Positions 34,552-44,908 of a stretch of DNA of 64,000 nt are shown here, one piece after another. Under the pieces are notes generated by a model. That model worked only from the letters and a program-made list of their open reading frames with translations, did not search any database and had not been told where the DNA came from. The stretch lies in assembly GCF_051513965.1 (NCBI RefSeq), contig NZ_CP195847.1, positions 3,038,001-3,102,000 of the forward strand. The letters are read 5' to 3'. The position numbers were made by a program, and so were the translations under genes. Each line of letters starts with the position of its first letter. The stretch's first letter is position 1. This DNA is from Paramicrobacterium sp051513965. Lineage in GTDB: Bacteria > Actinomycetota > Actinomycetes > Actinomycetales > Microbacteriaceae.

Positions 34552-35979
34552 ATGGCTGACGAGCAACAGGACGTTGCTGGCACCTGGCAGATCGTGCTCG
34601 ATGCACTCGCAGAAGATGAACGCATCACTCCGCCGCTGCAGGGTTTTCTGAGCCTCGTCGTTCCCAAAGGGATCATGGGAGGCACGTTCTACCTCGAGGT
34701 TCCAAACGAATTCACGGCAGGGCAGCTCAATGCACGGATGCGTGCTCCCATCCTCCAGGCCCTCGCCGCCACCATCGAGAAGTCTCATGGCGCATCCACC
34801 TACGCGGTGGTCGTGAACCCGGAGATCATTCAGCAGGAGTACGAATCGTCCTACGGTCGCGACAGCGTCACTCAGCCCCAGCAGTCGTCTGAGAACATTC
34901 AGCAGTCCATGTCCATGAACGAGGCGGTGCTTCCCGCTCGTCAGAATGACACGAGACTCAATGCGAAGTACTCGTTCGACAACTTCGTCATCGGACAGTC
35001 GAACCGCTTCGCACACGCAGCGGCCGTAGCTGTCTCTGAAGCGCCGGCAAAGGCGTACAACCCGCTCTTCATCTACGGTGATTCTGGCCTTGGGAAGACT
35101 CACCTCCTTCACGCCATCGGTCACTACGCGATGAACCTGTATCCAGGAATTCGCGTTCGATACGTCTCGAGTGAGGAGTTCACGAACGATTTCATCAACT
35201 CGATCGCGAACAACCGTGGGCCAGAGTTCCAGGCACGGTATCGCGATATCGACATCCTGCTGATCGATGACATCCAGTTCCTGCAGAACAAGGCCGAGAC
35301 TCAGGAAGCGTTCTTCCACACTTTCAACACGCTCCACGACCACAACAAGCAGGTGGTCATCACGAGCGACCTTCCTCCCAAGCATCTGACTGGCTTCGAG
35401 GACAGAATGCGCTCTCGCTTCGAGTGGGGACTCATCACCGATGTCCAGGTGCCCGACCTCGAGACGAGAATCGCAATTCTTCGCAAGAAGGCCCAGAGCG
35501 AGCGGATCCAAATCCCCGACGAGGTTCTGGAGTTCATCGCATCCAAGGTCTCGAGCAACATCCGCGAACTCGAGGGAACTCTCATCCGCGTCACCGCATT
35601 CGCGAGCCTTAACCACACGCCCGTCGACATGACGCTCGTCCAGACGGTGCTGAAGGACATCATCACGCTCGACGAAGACAATGTCATCTCGCCCGTCGAC
35701 ATCATCAACACCACGGCTGCCTACTTCAAGCTCACCGTGGACGATCTCTACGGTTCCAGTCGTTCTCAGGCCATCGCCACCGCACGCCAGATCGCGATGT
35801 ATCTCTGCCGCGAGCTCACGAACCTCTCCCTCCCCAAGATCGGACAGCTCTTCGGCAATCGCGACCACACGACTGTGATGTACGCGAACAAGAAGATCGG
35901 AGACCTCATGCAGGAGCGCCGCTCGATCTACAACCAGGTCACCGAGCTCACGAGCCGAATCAAACAGGGAAATCGCTGA
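34552..35979 (+). CDS. dnaA: Chromosomal replication initiator DnaA
   Basis: A 475-residue initiator. Domain I covers about residues 1-85, followed by a Gln/Ser-rich linker. Domain III starts with RLNAKYSFDNFVIGQSNRFA near 138, with Walker A GDSGLGKTHLLHAIGHY near 176 and Walker B ILLIDDIQF near 238. Domain IV ends with the DNA-binding signature FGNRDHTTVMYANKKI near 440. The ATG at 34552 was chosen over the in-frame GTG at 34516, which lies inside a DnaA box. Confidence 0.97.
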   Translation: MADEQQDVAGTWQIVLDALAEDERITPPLQGFLSLVVPKGIMGGTFYLEVPNEFTAGQLNARMRAPILQALAATIEKSHGASTYAVVVNPEIIQQEYESSYGRDSVTQPQQSSENIQQSMSMNEAVLPARQNDTRLNAKYSFDNFVIGQSNRFAHAAAVAVSEAPAKAYNPLFIYGDSGLGKTHLLHAIGHYAMNLYPGIRVRYVSSEEFTNDFINSIANNRGPEFQARYRDIDILLIDDIQFLQNKAETQEAFFHTFNTLHDHNKQVVITSDLPPKHLTGFEDRMRSRFEWGLITDVQVPDLETRIAILRKKAQSERIQIPDEVLEFIASKVSSNIRELEGTLIRVTAFASLNHTPVDMTLVQTVLKDIITLDEDNVISPVDIINTTAAYFKLTVDDLYGSSRSQAIATARQIAMYLCRELTNLSLPKIGQLFGNRDHTTVMYANKKIGDLMQERRSIYNQVTELTSRIKQGNR

Positions 35980-36353
35980 TCTCACTGGACTTTTGTAAGC
36001 CCCTGTGGATAACTTGTGGAAAAGATCCGGAAAACTCGCCTCAATTTGGGGACATCTCGGCTCTGCCTGTGAATGGACGCACTCAACCGCGATCGGCTCA
36101 CATCCGTGTAATTACGGGGATCCCACACAGCATCAACAACTCACACACGTGTAGTTCCCGCTAAACTACCGGCGTGTCGAGACTTATCCACAGTTTCCAC
36201 AACGGTTAACGCGATTAAAAGATCTCTTAACCAGAAACACGCGAGGCAACCTTCGCCTTGCGGCGGTCGAATCAGCGAATGACAAGAATTCTTGGCATCC
36301 AGTGGGGCTAGCATGGTTCCCGACTTGTTCGTCAGAATCGACAGGGGTACCAC
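35980..36353. other. oriC: Replication origin oriC (dnaA-dnaN intergenic)
   Basis: The 374 bases between dnaA and dnaN contain no gene. DnaA boxes are TGTGGATAA at 36004-36012 and TTATCCACA at 36184-36192; TGTGGAAAA at 36015-36023 and GTTTCCACA at 36193-36201 are weaker copies. An AT-rich run rich in TTAA and GATTAAAAGATC lies at about 36205-36236 and is the likely unwinding site. Position, boxes and nearby parS sites together make this the origin. Confidence 0.9.
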
Positions 36354-37502
36354 GTGCGTTTCAGCGTCAATCGCGATGTCTTGAGCGAAGCCGTTTCATT
36401 TGCCGTCAAGCTGCTCCCGCAGCGCACCACACTGCCGATCCTCAGCGGCGTGCTCATCGAGACCACGGACTCCGGTCTCAGGCTCTCGAGCTTCGACTAC
36501 GAAGTGTCATCTCAGACAGAGATCGACGCCGAAGTCGAAGAGCCGGGAACGATCCTGGTCTCGGGCCGGCTGCTCGCTGACATCGCGAGTCGGCTTCCGA
36601 ACGCGCCAGTGAACTTCACCACCGACGACAACAAGATCCTCGTCACGTGCGGTTCAGCAAATTTCACATTGCTGTCGATGCCTGTCGAGGAGTACCCAAC
36701 GGTTCCGCAAGTCGAAGGCGCCACAGGTCTGGTGCCGGGCGAGGAGTTCGCCACGGCTGTCGCGCAGGTCGCTGTCGCGGCATCCCGCGATGATGTCACC
36801 CCCGTCATCACGGGCGTTCAGCTCGAAGTCGGAGACAACAGCCTCGGTCTCGTTGCCACAGACCGGTATCGTGTCGCGGTCCGACAGATCGACTGGGACG
36901 GCAGCGACATCACGACTGACGAACAGCTTTCCGCGCTCGTTCCGGCGCGAACCCTTCAGGAAGTCGGCAAGACGTTCGGGCACAGCGGAAACATCTCGAT
37001 CTCGTTCGCGAACAAGGACGATCGCGAGCTTGTCTCGTTCTCCGTGGACCGCAAGACAGTCACGTCGCTGCTCATCAAGGGCTCATTCCCGCCGGTCCGT
37101 CGCTTGTTCCCTGAGAACGTCGAGAACTACGCCGTCATCAACACGGGTGAACTGATCGAAGCTGTTCGTCGTGTTTCGCTCGTCCTCGAGCGTGAGGCGG
37201 CCCTCCGTTTCTCATTCAGCATCGACGGGCTCACCATGGAAGCCATCGGATCCGAGCAGGCTCAGGCCTCCGAATCCGTCGACGCGCTGCTCACGGGCGA
37301 CGACATCGTGCTCTCGCTCAAGCCGTCGTTCCTGATCGACGGACTCAACGCGGTACGCAGCGAGTTCGTACGGTTCTCCTTCACGAAGTCGGAGAACACC
37401 AACAAGCCGGGCCCCATGCTCATCACGAGCCAGTCTTCGAAGGACCAGCCCGGGGCAGACAGCTACAAGTACCTGCTGCAGCCGAACCTGCTGCTCAGGT
37501 GA
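36354..37502 (+). CDS. dnaN: DNA polymerase III sliding clamp (beta subunit)
   Basis: A 382-residue clamp of three similar domains. MRFSVNRDVLSEAVSFAVKL at the start, ATDRYRVAVRQ near residue 170 and the FSVDRKTVTSLLIKGSFPPV stretch near 226 are typical. The dimer encircles DNA and tethers polymerase III. It starts with GTG, preceded by CAGGGG. gnd follows after 32 bases. Confidence 0.97.
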   Translation: MRFSVNRDVLSEAVSFAVKLLPQRTTLPILSGVLIETTDSGLRLSSFDYEVSSQTEIDAEVEEPGTILVSGRLLADIASRLPNAPVNFTTDDNKILVTCGSANFTLLSMPVEEYPTVPQVEGATGLVPGEEFATAVAQVAVAASRDDVTPVITGVQLEVGDNSLGLVATDRYRVAVRQIDWDGSDITTDEQLSALVPARTLQEVGKTFGHSGNISISFANKDDRELVSFSVDRKTVTSLLIKGSFPPVRRLFPENVENYAVINTGELIEAVRRVSLVLEREAALRFSFSIDGLTMEAIGSEQAQASESVDALLTGDDIVLSLKPSFLIDGLNAVRSEFVRFSFTKSENTNKPGPMLITSQSSKDQPGADSYKYLLQPNLLLR

Positions 37503-37534
37503 TCACAGCCCGCACGGGCGAGGAAGGCGGAGTC

Positions 37535-38425
37535 ATGCATATCGGTCTCATCGGACTCGGACGCATGGGCGGAAACATGCGCTCACGACTGCGGAATGCC
37601 GGCATCGAGGTAACGGGCTACGACCCGAACCCGGATGTGACCGACGTCGCGAGTGTCGACGACATGATCGCCGCACTTCCCGCTCCTCGCACTGTCTGGG
37701 TGATGGTTCCTGCTGGAAAGATCACCGACTCGGTCATCGACGAGCTCGCTGAGAAGCTCGAGCCGGGGGATCTCGTGATCGACGGCGGAAACAGCAAGTT
37801 CACGGATGACTTCCGTCACAACGAGACTCTCTCTGCGCGCGGAATCGATTACGTCGATGCCGGAGTATCCGGTGGAGTCTGGGGTCTCGAGAACGGCTAT
37901 GGCCTGATGGTCGGTGGACCGACCGAGCAGGTCGAACGCGTGATGCCCGTCTTCGATGCGCTTCGGCCTGAGGGCCCGCGCGATGAGGGCTTCGTCCACG
38001 CCGGAGAGGTGGGTGCGGGTCATTACGCGAAGATGGTGCACAACGGTATCGAATACGCGCTGATGCAGGCATACGCCGAGGGCTTCGAACTGCTCGAGAA
38101 GCGTTCCGACCTGCTGAAGGATGTTCCCGGAACGTTCAAAGCTTGGCAGCGAGGAACCGTCGTGCGTTCATGGCTGCTCGAGCTGCTCGTGCGCGCGCTC
38201 GACGAAGATGACGACCTGTCGGAAATCGAGGGTTACGTCGAGGACTCCGGCGAAGGTCGGTGGACCATCGAGGAGGCGATCCGCAACGCGGTTCCGGTTC
38301 CCACGATCTCGGCGTCGATCTTCGCGCGATTCGTCTCGCGGCAGGAGGACTCGCCGGCGATGAAGGCGGTTGCGGCGCTGCGCCATCAGTTCGGCGGACA
38401 CGAGGTGAAGCCGTCCGACGACTGA
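37535..38425 (+). CDS. gnd: 6-phosphogluconate dehydrogenase, decarboxylating (GndA/YqeC type)
   Basis: A 296-residue enzyme that turns 6-phosphogluconate into ribulose 5-phosphate in the pentose phosphate pathway. The dinucleotide site GLIGLGRMGGNM is at residues 4-15, the substrate motif DAGVSGGVWGLENGYGLMVG near 108 and catalytic GAGHYAKMVHNGIEYALMQA near 167. The short length is that of the NAD-preferring type. It stands between dnaN and recF, a normal arrangement in Microbacteriaceae and other actinobacteria. The ATG at 37535 has GAAGGCGGAG ahead. Confidence 0.95.
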   Translation: MHIGLIGLGRMGGNMRSRLRNAGIEVTGYDPNPDVTDVASVDDMIAALPAPRTVWVMVPAGKITDSVIDELAEKLEPGDLVIDGGNSKFTDDFRHNETLSARGIDYVDAGVSGGVWGLENGYGLMVGGPTEQVERVMPVFDALRPEGPRDEGFVHAGEVGAGHYAKMVHNGIEYALMQAYAEGFELLEKRSDLLKDVPGTFKAWQRGTVVRSWLLELLVRALDEDDDLSEIEGYVEDSGEGRWTIEEAIRNAVPVPTISASIFARFVSRQEDSPAMKAVAALRHQFGGHEVKPSDD

Positions 38426-38475
38426 CGGCATCCTCAACCTCTGCTCTGAGGTAGCCGTCACCGGCACCGCCTACG

Positions 38476-39642
38476 ATGGTGGGCGTGATCGTCACGCACC
38501 TGAACCTCAGCGACTTCCGCAATTACGCGACCGCTGACGTCGCTCTGCAACCCGGTGCGAATCTGTTCGTGGGCCGCAACGGCCAGGGCAAGACGAACCT
38601 CGTTGAATCACTCGGCTACCTCTCAACACTCGGGTCGCATCGAGTGTCGAGTGACAAAGCACTGATCAGGGCCGGAATGGATGCCGCGATCATTCGCGCC
38701 AAGCTGCACCACGCCGGCCGTGACATGCTCGTCGAGGTTCAGATCAATCGATCGAGCCCGAATCGGGCGCAGGTGAATCGTGGCGCAATCAAGCCGCGAG
38801 AACTGCCGCGGTACTTCTCGAGCGTGCTCTTCGCACCCGAAGATCTCGGCATCGTCCGCGGCGACCCGGGGTCGCGACGTCGGTTCCTCGACGAACTGCT
38901 CGTGCTGCGCTCACCTCGTCTCGCAGGAGTGCTCGCCGATTATGATCGCACTCTCAAACAGCGGAACACTCTGCTGAAGTCGGCTCGCTCATCCGGTTTG
39001 AAGGAAGCCCAGCTCAGCACTCTCGAGGTCTGGAACGACAAGCTGGTCAGCCTCGGCTCGATCATCATCGATGAGCGCGTCGCTCTTGTCGACGCTCTGC
39101 GGCAACCTCTCGCCGAGGCCTACGCACAGGTCGTCGATGATGATCACAGTCCGGGCCTCGAGCCGCGGCTCTCCATCTGGGGGGCGGACGCCGAAGACGA
39201 GAATTCGGATGCGGGTGAGCGACGCGCGGCATCCGATCAGACCCCTACGACAGAGCGCTTCATGGAGGCACTCGAGAGCAAGCGCAAGCAGGAGCTCGAG
39301 CGTGGACTCACTCTTGTGGGCCCGCACCGAGACGATGTGCTGTTCATGCTGAACGACCTCCCGGTGAAGGGGTACGCGAGCCACGGGGAATCGTGGTCAT
39401 TCGCGCTGGCGCTGAAACTTGCCTCCGCTCAGCTGCTGCGGCGTGACTCGTATTCCGGGGACCCGGTGCTCATTCTCGACGATGTGTTCGCCGAGCTCGA
39501 CCGTGGGCGTCGCGCGCGCCTTGCTGAGGCGGTGCAGGATTTCGAACAGGTGCTCATCACTGCGGCGGTCTTCGAAGACATTCCGGAGGAGCTCACCGCT
39601 CACACCGTGACAATTCGGGCGGGGGAGATCGTGGATGCCTGA
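38476..39642 (+). CDS. recF: DNA replication and repair protein RecF
   Basis: A 388-residue SMC-like ATPase. Walker A FVGRNGQGKTNLVESLGYLS is near residue 31, the signature region VKGYASHGESWSFALALKLA near 298 and Walker B PVLILDDVFAELD near 330. It helps load RecA on gapped DNA at stalled forks. The start is ATG at 38476 or GTG at 38485 (VIVTHLNL), and the second begins exactly at the conserved part. The end overlaps the next gene by 8 bases. Confidence 0.95.
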   Translation: MVGVIVTHLNLSDFRNYATADVALQPGANLFVGRNGQGKTNLVESLGYLSTLGSHRVSSDKALIRAGMDAAIIRAKLHHAGRDMLVEVQINRSSPNRAQVNRGAIKPRELPRYFSSVLFAPEDLGIVRGDPGSRRRFLDELLVLRSPRLAGVLADYDRTLKQRNTLLKSARSSGLKEAQLSTLEVWNDKLVSLGSIIIDERVALVDALRQPLAEAYAQVVDDDHSPGLEPRLSIWGADAEDENSDAGERRAASDQTPTTERFMEALESKRKQELERGLTLVGPHRDDVLFMLNDLPVKGYASHGESWSFALALKLASAQLLRRDSYSGDPVLILDDVFAELDRGRRARLAEAVQDFEQVLITAAVFEDIPEELTAHTVTIRAGEIVDA

Positions 39643-40129
39643 GGATAGCTACGACACTGAGAGCTCACGGGTCTACGAGCGTTTCAAGGAGATCTTCGGC
39701 GGTCGAAAACGGGCTCCCGGCCGACGGCGGCGGCGTGGGCGCGACGATGGCGCAAGTGTTCCGTTCGGAAAAGGGCGTGATCCCAAGGGGATCGACGACG
39801 TCATGAACAGTCTGACGACGCAGCTCGGGTGGGAGTCCCCGCTGGCGCAGTCGGAACTCATCGTGAAGTGGGCGCAGATCGCGGGGGAGAGCACCGCCGC
39901 ACACTCCGAGCCCATCGGAATTGAGGCTGGAGTGCTGACTGTGCGGTGTGATTCGACGGCCTGGGCGACGCAGCTTCGGCTGATGCGAGTGGACATCATG
40001 AACCGGATCTCGGTCAGCTTTCCGGACGCGGGCATCGAAAGCATCCGTTTTCAGGGCCCCAACGTCCCGTCCTTCAAACGTGGCCCCAGATCGGTTCAGG
40101 GCCGCGGTGTGCGCGATACCTATGGATAA
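39635..40129 (+). CDS. DUF721 / DciA-like protein
   Basis: A 164-residue protein with a very basic linker (GRKRAPGRRRRRGRDDG, near 23-39) and a C-terminal DUF721 domain of about 100 residues (LIVKWAQIAGESTAAHSEPI, LTVRCDSTAWATQLRLMRVD). DciA proteins help load the replicative helicase in bacteria without DnaC, and this is the usual place for the gene in actinobacteria. It overlaps recF by 8 bases. Confidence 0.88.
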   Translation: MPEDSYDTESSRVYERFKEIFGGRKRAPGRRRRRGRDDGASVPFGKGRDPKGIDDVMNSLTTQLGWESPLAQSELIVKWAQIAGESTAAHSEPIGIEAGVLTVRCDSTAWATQLRLMRVDIMNRISVSFPDAGIESIRFQGPNVPSFKRGPRSVQGRGVRDTYG

Positions 40130-40249
40130 GTAGACAAATCTGATGCCAGTTTGCGAGAAAGTGGCTCAAACGGCCGTTTACGGCCTCACGCCCAGACGAA
40201 TTTGATAGACTGAAATGTCGAATTTGCGACGGTTTGGAGTCTCATTTCT

Positions 40250-42310
40250 ATGTCATCAGAACCGAAGAACGGCGAGAGCACAGATAACTACGGCGCTGAC
40301 GCCATTCAGGTTCTCGAAGGGCTCGAAGCGGTACGCAAGCGACCCGGCATGTACATCGGTTCGACCGGGCCGCGAGGTCTGCACCACCTCGTCTATGAGA
40401 TCGTCGACAACTCCGTCGACGAGGCGCTGGCTGGCTACTGCGACACAATCGACATCACGATTCTCGAAGACGGCGGTATCCGCTGCGTGGACAATGGTCG
40501 CGGCATCCCAGTCGATATTCACGAACGCGAGGGAATTTCGACGGTTCAGCTCGTTCTGACCGTTCTTCACGCGGGTGGAAAGTTCGGCGGCGGGGGGTAC
40601 GCGGTGTCCGGTGGTCTGCACGGCGTCGGCAGTTCCGTCGTGAATGCGCTGTCGGAGAAGCTTCTCGTCGAGGTGAGCCGACAGGGCAACGTCTACCGGC
40701 AGACGTACCATAACGGTGTTCCGGATGCTCCGCTCGAGAAGGGCGAGGAGACCGAGGCCACGGGAACGACGATCACGTTCTGGCCGAGTGAGGACATCTT
40801 CGAGACCGTCGAGTTCGACTACGAGACGCTCCGCACGCGCTTCCAGCAGATGGCGTTCCTCAACAAGGGGCTGCGCATCAGCCTGCGTGACGAGCGTCCC
40901 AGCCAGGAGATCGACGAAGGCAACCCCGAGACGGGCGTCTTCAACGTCGTCGAAGAGGAGGCCGAGGGGGTCGACGCCGCTGCTGAGTCGACCGAGGAGC
41001 GGAAGATTCCGCACGAGGTCTTCTACTACGAGCGCGGTCTCGTCGACTACGTGGAGTTTCTCAACAAGGCGAAGCGTGGCGACCTCGTCAACGATGAGAT
41101 CATCTCGTTCGAGAACGAAGACAGCGAGCGAAAGATCGCTCTCGAGATCGCGATGCAGTGGACGACGGCATACACCGAGAGCGTCCACACCTACGCGAAC
41201 ACGATCAACACGCACGAGGGTGGCACGCACGAAGAGGGTTTCCGCGCTGCGCTGACCACGCTCATCAACCGGTATGCGCGTGACAAGGGCATCCTCAAGG
41301 AGAAGGATGACAACCTCTCCGGTGACGACGTGCGTGAGGGGCTCACTGCCGTACTTTCCGTGAAGCTGGGAGAGCCTCAGTTCGAGGGCCAGACCAAGAC
41401 CAAGCTCGGCAACACCGAAGCGAAAGCCTTCGTGCAGAAGGTCGTGTGGGATGAACTGGGCGATTGGTTCGATCGCAACCCGGTGCAGGCGAAGGAGATC
41501 ATTCGCAAGGCGATTCAGGCGGCGACCGCTCGACTCGCCGCGCGCAAGGCGCGAGAGACGGCCCGCCGCAAGGGGCTGCTCGAAGGCGGTGGGATGCCTG
41601 GAAAGCTCAAGGACTGCCAGTCGAAGGATCCGACACTCAGCGAGATCTTCCTCGTCGAGGGTGACTCCGCAGGTGGCTCCGCGACGCAGGGCCGCAATCC
41701 GGAGACTCAGGCGATTCTCGCGCTGCGCGGAAAGGTGCTGAACGTTGAGAAGGCGCGCCTCGACCGCGCGCTGAACAATGCGGAGATCCAGGCGATGATC
41801 ACCGCATTCGGAACCGGCATCGGAGAGGACTTCGACGGCGAGAAGGCGCGGTACCACAAGATCGTGCTCATGGCGGATGCCGATGTCGACGGCCAGCACA
41901 TCACGACGCTGTTGTTGACGCTGCTCTTCCGGTACATGCGTCCGCTCATCGAGATGGGCTACGTCTACTTGGCGCAACCGCCGCTGTATCGCCTCAAGTG
42001 GTCGAACTCCGCGCACGAGTACGTCTTCTCGGACGAAGAGCGCGACGCGCTTCTCGAGCACGGCCGCGCAAACGGCAAGCGGATTCCAAAGGACAACGGG
42101 ATTCAGCGTTACAAGGGTCTCGGCGAGATGGACTACAAGGAGCTCTGGGACACCACGATGAACCCTGAGACTCGGACACTCCGCCAGGTGACGCTCGACG
42201 ATGCCGCTGCCGCCGACGAGATTTTCTCCATCCTGATGGGCGAGGACGTCGAGTCTCGCCGAAACTTCATCCAGAAGAACGCGAAGGACGTGCGTTTCCT
42301 TGACATCTAA
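40250..42310 (+). CDS. gyrB: DNA gyrase subunit B
   Basis: A 686-residue ATPase subunit. The GHKL ATP site begins RPGMYIGSTGPRGLHHLVYE near residue 31, with HAGGKFGGGGYAVSGGLHGV near 107, and the TOPRIM domain has VEGDSAGGSATQGR near 468 and DADVDGQHI near 543. With GyrA it introduces negative supercoils. The frame overlaps the gyrA start by 11 bases. Confidence 0.97.
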   Translation: MSSEPKNGESTDNYGADAIQVLEGLEAVRKRPGMYIGSTGPRGLHHLVYEIVDNSVDEALAGYCDTIDITILEDGGIRCVDNGRGIPVDIHEREGISTVQLVLTVLHAGGKFGGGGYAVSGGLHGVGSSVVNALSEKLLVEVSRQGNVYRQTYHNGVPDAPLEKGEETEATGTTITFWPSEDIFETVEFDYETLRTRFQQMAFLNKGLRISLRDERPSQEIDEGNPETGVFNVVEEEAEGVDAAAESTEERKIPHEVFYYERGLVDYVEFLNKAKRGDLVNDEIISFENEDSERKIALEIAMQWTTAYTESVHTYANTINTHEGGTHEEGFRAALTTLINRYARDKGILKEKDDNLSGDDVREGLTAVLSVKLGEPQFEGQTKTKLGNTEAKAFVQKVVWDELGDWFDRNPVQAKEIIRKAIQAATARLAARKARETARRKGLLEGGGMPGKLKDCQSKDPTLSEIFLVEGDSAGGSATQGRNPETQAILALRGKVLNVEKARLDRALNNAEIQAMITAFGTGIGEDFDGEKARYHKIVLMADADVDGQHITTLLLTLLFRYMRPLIEMGYVYLAQPPLYRLKWSNSAHEYVFSDEERDALLEHGRANGKRIPKDNGIQRYKGLGEMDYKELWDTTMNPETRTLRQVTLDDAAAADEIFSILMGEDVESRRNFIQKNAKDVRFLDI

Positions 42311-44906
42311 CGACGACGTGACCCCCGAGAACGACGGAACCGAGAGCGAAGACTTCGGTATTCACGGGCGTATCGACCAGGTCGACCTCCAGCTGGAGAT
42401 GCAGAGGTCCTACCTCGACTACGCGATGAGCGTGATCGTCGGTCGCGCGCTCCCGGAGGTCCGCGACGGCCTCAAGCCCGTTCACCGTCGTGTGATCTAC
42501 GCGATGTTCGATGGGGGGTACCGTCCGGACAAGGCTTTCTCGAAGTGCGCCCGCGTTGTCGGCGATGTGATGGGAAACTTCCACCCGCACGGTGACTCCG
42601 CGATCTACGACACGCTCGTGCGACTCGTGCAGCCGTGGAGTCTTCGTTATCCACTCGCGCTCGGTCAGGGAAACTTCGGCTCACCCGGAAACGATGGTGC
42701 CGCAGCCCCGCGATACACCGAGACGAAGATGGCGCCGCTCGCCCTTGAGATGGTGCGCGACATCGACGAAGACACCGTCGACTTCCAAGACAACTACGAC
42801 GGTCGCACGCAGGAGCCGTCGATTCTTCCGGCGCGCTTCCCGAACCTGCTGGTCAACGGGTCGGTGGGAATCGCGGTCGGTATGGCTACCAACATCCCGC
42901 CTCACAACCTCCGTGAGGTCGCCGATGGTGCGCTCTGGCACCTGCAGCACCCGGATGCCTCGCGTGAGGAGCTCCTCGAGGCGCTCATGCAGCGCATCAA
43001 GGGGCCGGATTTCCCGACCGGCGCACAGATCCTCGGTGTGAAGGGCATTCAGGATGCCTATCGCACCGGCCGTGGGTCCATCACGATGCGCGCTGTCGTC
43101 AACGTCGAGGAGATTCAGGGTCGCACCTGCCTGGTGGTGACGGAGCTTCCCTACCAGGTCAACCCTGACAACCTCGCGATCAAGATCGCTGAGATGGTCA
43201 AGGATGGCCGTCTCGCAGGCATCGCGGACATCCGCGATGAGACGTCGGGCCGCACCGGTCAGCGTCTCGTGATCGTGCTGAAGCGCGACGCGGTCGCGAA
43301 GGTCGTCCTGAACAACCTGTACAAGCACACGCAGCTGCAGGAGAACTTCGGCGCGAATATGCTCGCGATCGTCGACGGAGTTCCGCGGACGCTCGCGCTC
43401 GATGGGTTCATCACTGCATGGGTGACGCACCAGATCGAGGTCATCGTCCGCCGCACCGAGTTCCGTCTGCGCAAGGCCGAAGCCGACGCGCACATTCAGC
43501 GCGGCTATGTGAAGGCGCTTGATGCTCTCGACGAGGTCATCGCGCTGATCCGTCGCTCGCCCACAGTCGAAGAGGCTCGAGAGGGTCTCATCAAGCTGCT
43601 CGACATCGACGAGCTTCAGGCTGACGCGATTCTCGCGATGCAGCTTCGTCGACTCGCGGCTCTCGAACGTCAGAGGATCATCGACCGTTTGGCCGAGATC
43701 GAGAAGGAGATCGCCGAGTACAAGGCGATCCTCGCCGACGAGGCCCGTCAGCGCTCGATCGTCTCCGAGGAACTCACCGAAATCGTCGACCGCTTCGGTG
43801 ATGACCGTCGCACCGAGATTCTGCTCGGCTACGACGGCGACATGTCGATCGAAGACCTCATTCCCGAAGAGGAGATGGTCATCTCGGTCACGCGCGGCGG
43901 CTACATCAAGCGCACGCGCAGTGACAACTACCGTTCGCAGCACCGCGGAGGCCGAGGCGTTCGTGGTGCGCAACTGCGTGCCGATGACATCATCGAGCAC
44001 TTCTTCGTCACGACGACGCACCACTGGATCCTGTTCTTCACAGACAAGGGTCGCGTCTACCGCGTCAAGGCATACGAGGTGCAGGAGGGCGGTCGCGACG
44101 CCAAGGGCCAGCACGTTGCGAACCTTGTCGCGATGCAGCCGGACGAGCAGATCGCTCAGGTTCTCGATATCCGTGACTATGAGGTCGCAGAGCACCTGGT
44201 GCTCGCCACGCGCTCCGGTCTCGTCAAGAAGACGCGTCTGACGGAGTACGACACGAACCGCACGGGCGGCATCATCGCGATCAACCTGCGCGAAGGCGAT
44301 GAGCTCGTGTCGGCTCTTCTCGTGAACTCCGACACGGACATCATGCTGGTGTCGCGTCACGGAATGTCGCTTCGATTCACAGCGACCGACGAGGCGCTGC
44401 GGCCGATGGGACGTTCGACCTCGGGCGTGAAGGGCATGTCATTCCGCGAGGGCGATGAGCTCCTCTCGGCATCCTGGGTCCCCGCCGAAGGCGATTGGTA
44501 CATGTTCGTCGCGACAGAGGGCGGCTATGCGAAGCGCACTCACGTCGACAACTATCGGCTCCAGAATCGAGGCGGACTCGGCATCAAGGTCGCCAAACTG
44601 AATGATGACCGGGGAAACCTTGCGGGAGCCCTGATCGTCGGTGAGGACGACGAGGTTTTGGTGGTTCTTGCCAGCGGCAAGGTGGTACGCTCTGCCGTGG
44701 CCGAGGTGCCTGCGAAGGGCCGAGACACGATGGGTGTGGTGTTCGCTCGCTTCAGCGCGAAGGACCGCATTCTGGCTATCGCTCGCAACACCGACCGCCA
44801 CCTGGACGACGAAGAGACGGAAGACGAAGCTCCCGACGGCGAGGTCGCTGAAACAGCGGTCGTAGAGGATGCCGCGGAAGCTGAGGCTCCGAAACAGGAA
44901 GAGTGA
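42300..44906 (+). CDS. gyrA: DNA gyrase subunit A
   Basis: An 868-residue subunit that cuts and rejoins DNA. The quinolone region reads NFHPHGDSAIYDTL, so the residues matching E. coli Ser83 and Asp87 are Ser and Asp, the susceptible type. The active Tyr is in AAPRYTE. The GyrA box QHRGGRGVRG, needed for DNA wrapping, is near residue 544, and the tail is acidic. The start is TTG at 42300 or GTG at 42318. A TTG start overlapping gyrB would couple the two. Confidence 0.97.
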   Translation: MTSNDDVTPENDGTESEDFGIHGRIDQVDLQLEMQRSYLDYAMSVIVGRALPEVRDGLKPVHRRVIYAMFDGGYRPDKAFSKCARVVGDVMGNFHPHGDSAIYDTLVRLVQPWSLRYPLALGQGNFGSPGNDGAAAPRYTETKMAPLALEMVRDIDEDTVDFQDNYDGRTQEPSILPARFPNLLVNGSVGIAVGMATNIPPHNLREVADGALWHLQHPDASREELLEALMQRIKGPDFPTGAQILGVKGIQDAYRTGRGSITMRAVVNVEEIQGRTCLVVTELPYQVNPDNLAIKIAEMVKDGRLAGIADIRDETSGRTGQRLVIVLKRDAVAKVVLNNLYKHTQLQENFGANMLAIVDGVPRTLALDGFITAWVTHQIEVIVRRTEFRLRKAEADAHIQRGYVKALDALDEVIALIRRSPTVEEAREGLIKLLDIDELQADAILAMQLRRLAALERQRIIDRLAEIEKEIAEYKAILADEARQRSIVSEELTEIVDRFGDDRRTEILLGYDGDMSIEDLIPEEEMVISVTRGGYIKRTRSDNYRSQHRGGRGVRGAQLRADDIIEHFFVTTTHHWILFFTDKGRVYRVKAYEVQEGGRDAKGQHVANLVAMQPDEQIAQVLDIRDYEVAEHLVLATRSGLVKKTRLTEYDTNRTGGIIAINLREGDELVSALLVNSDTDIMLVSRHGMSLRFTATDEALRPMGRSTSGVKGMSFREGDELLSASWVPAEGDWYMFVATEGGYAKRTHVDNYRLQNRGGLGIKVAKLNDDRGNLAGALIVGEDDEVLVVLASGKVVRSAVAEVPAKGRDTMGVVFARFSAKDRILAIARNTDRHLDDEETEDEAPDGEVAETAVVEDAAEAEAPKQEE

Positions 44907-44908
44907 GA

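Noticed and set aside
34453..35985. Long minus-strand open frame opposite dnaA
   Set aside because: Antisense shadow; covers the complete dnaA gene with its motifs on the other strand.
40256..42061. Long minus-strand open frame opposite gyrB
   Set aside because: Antisense shadow of a clear gyrB gene; no motif and no ribosome site.
42681..44360. Long minus-strand open frame opposite gyrA
   Set aside because: Antisense shadow; composition typical of reversed high-GC coding sequence.
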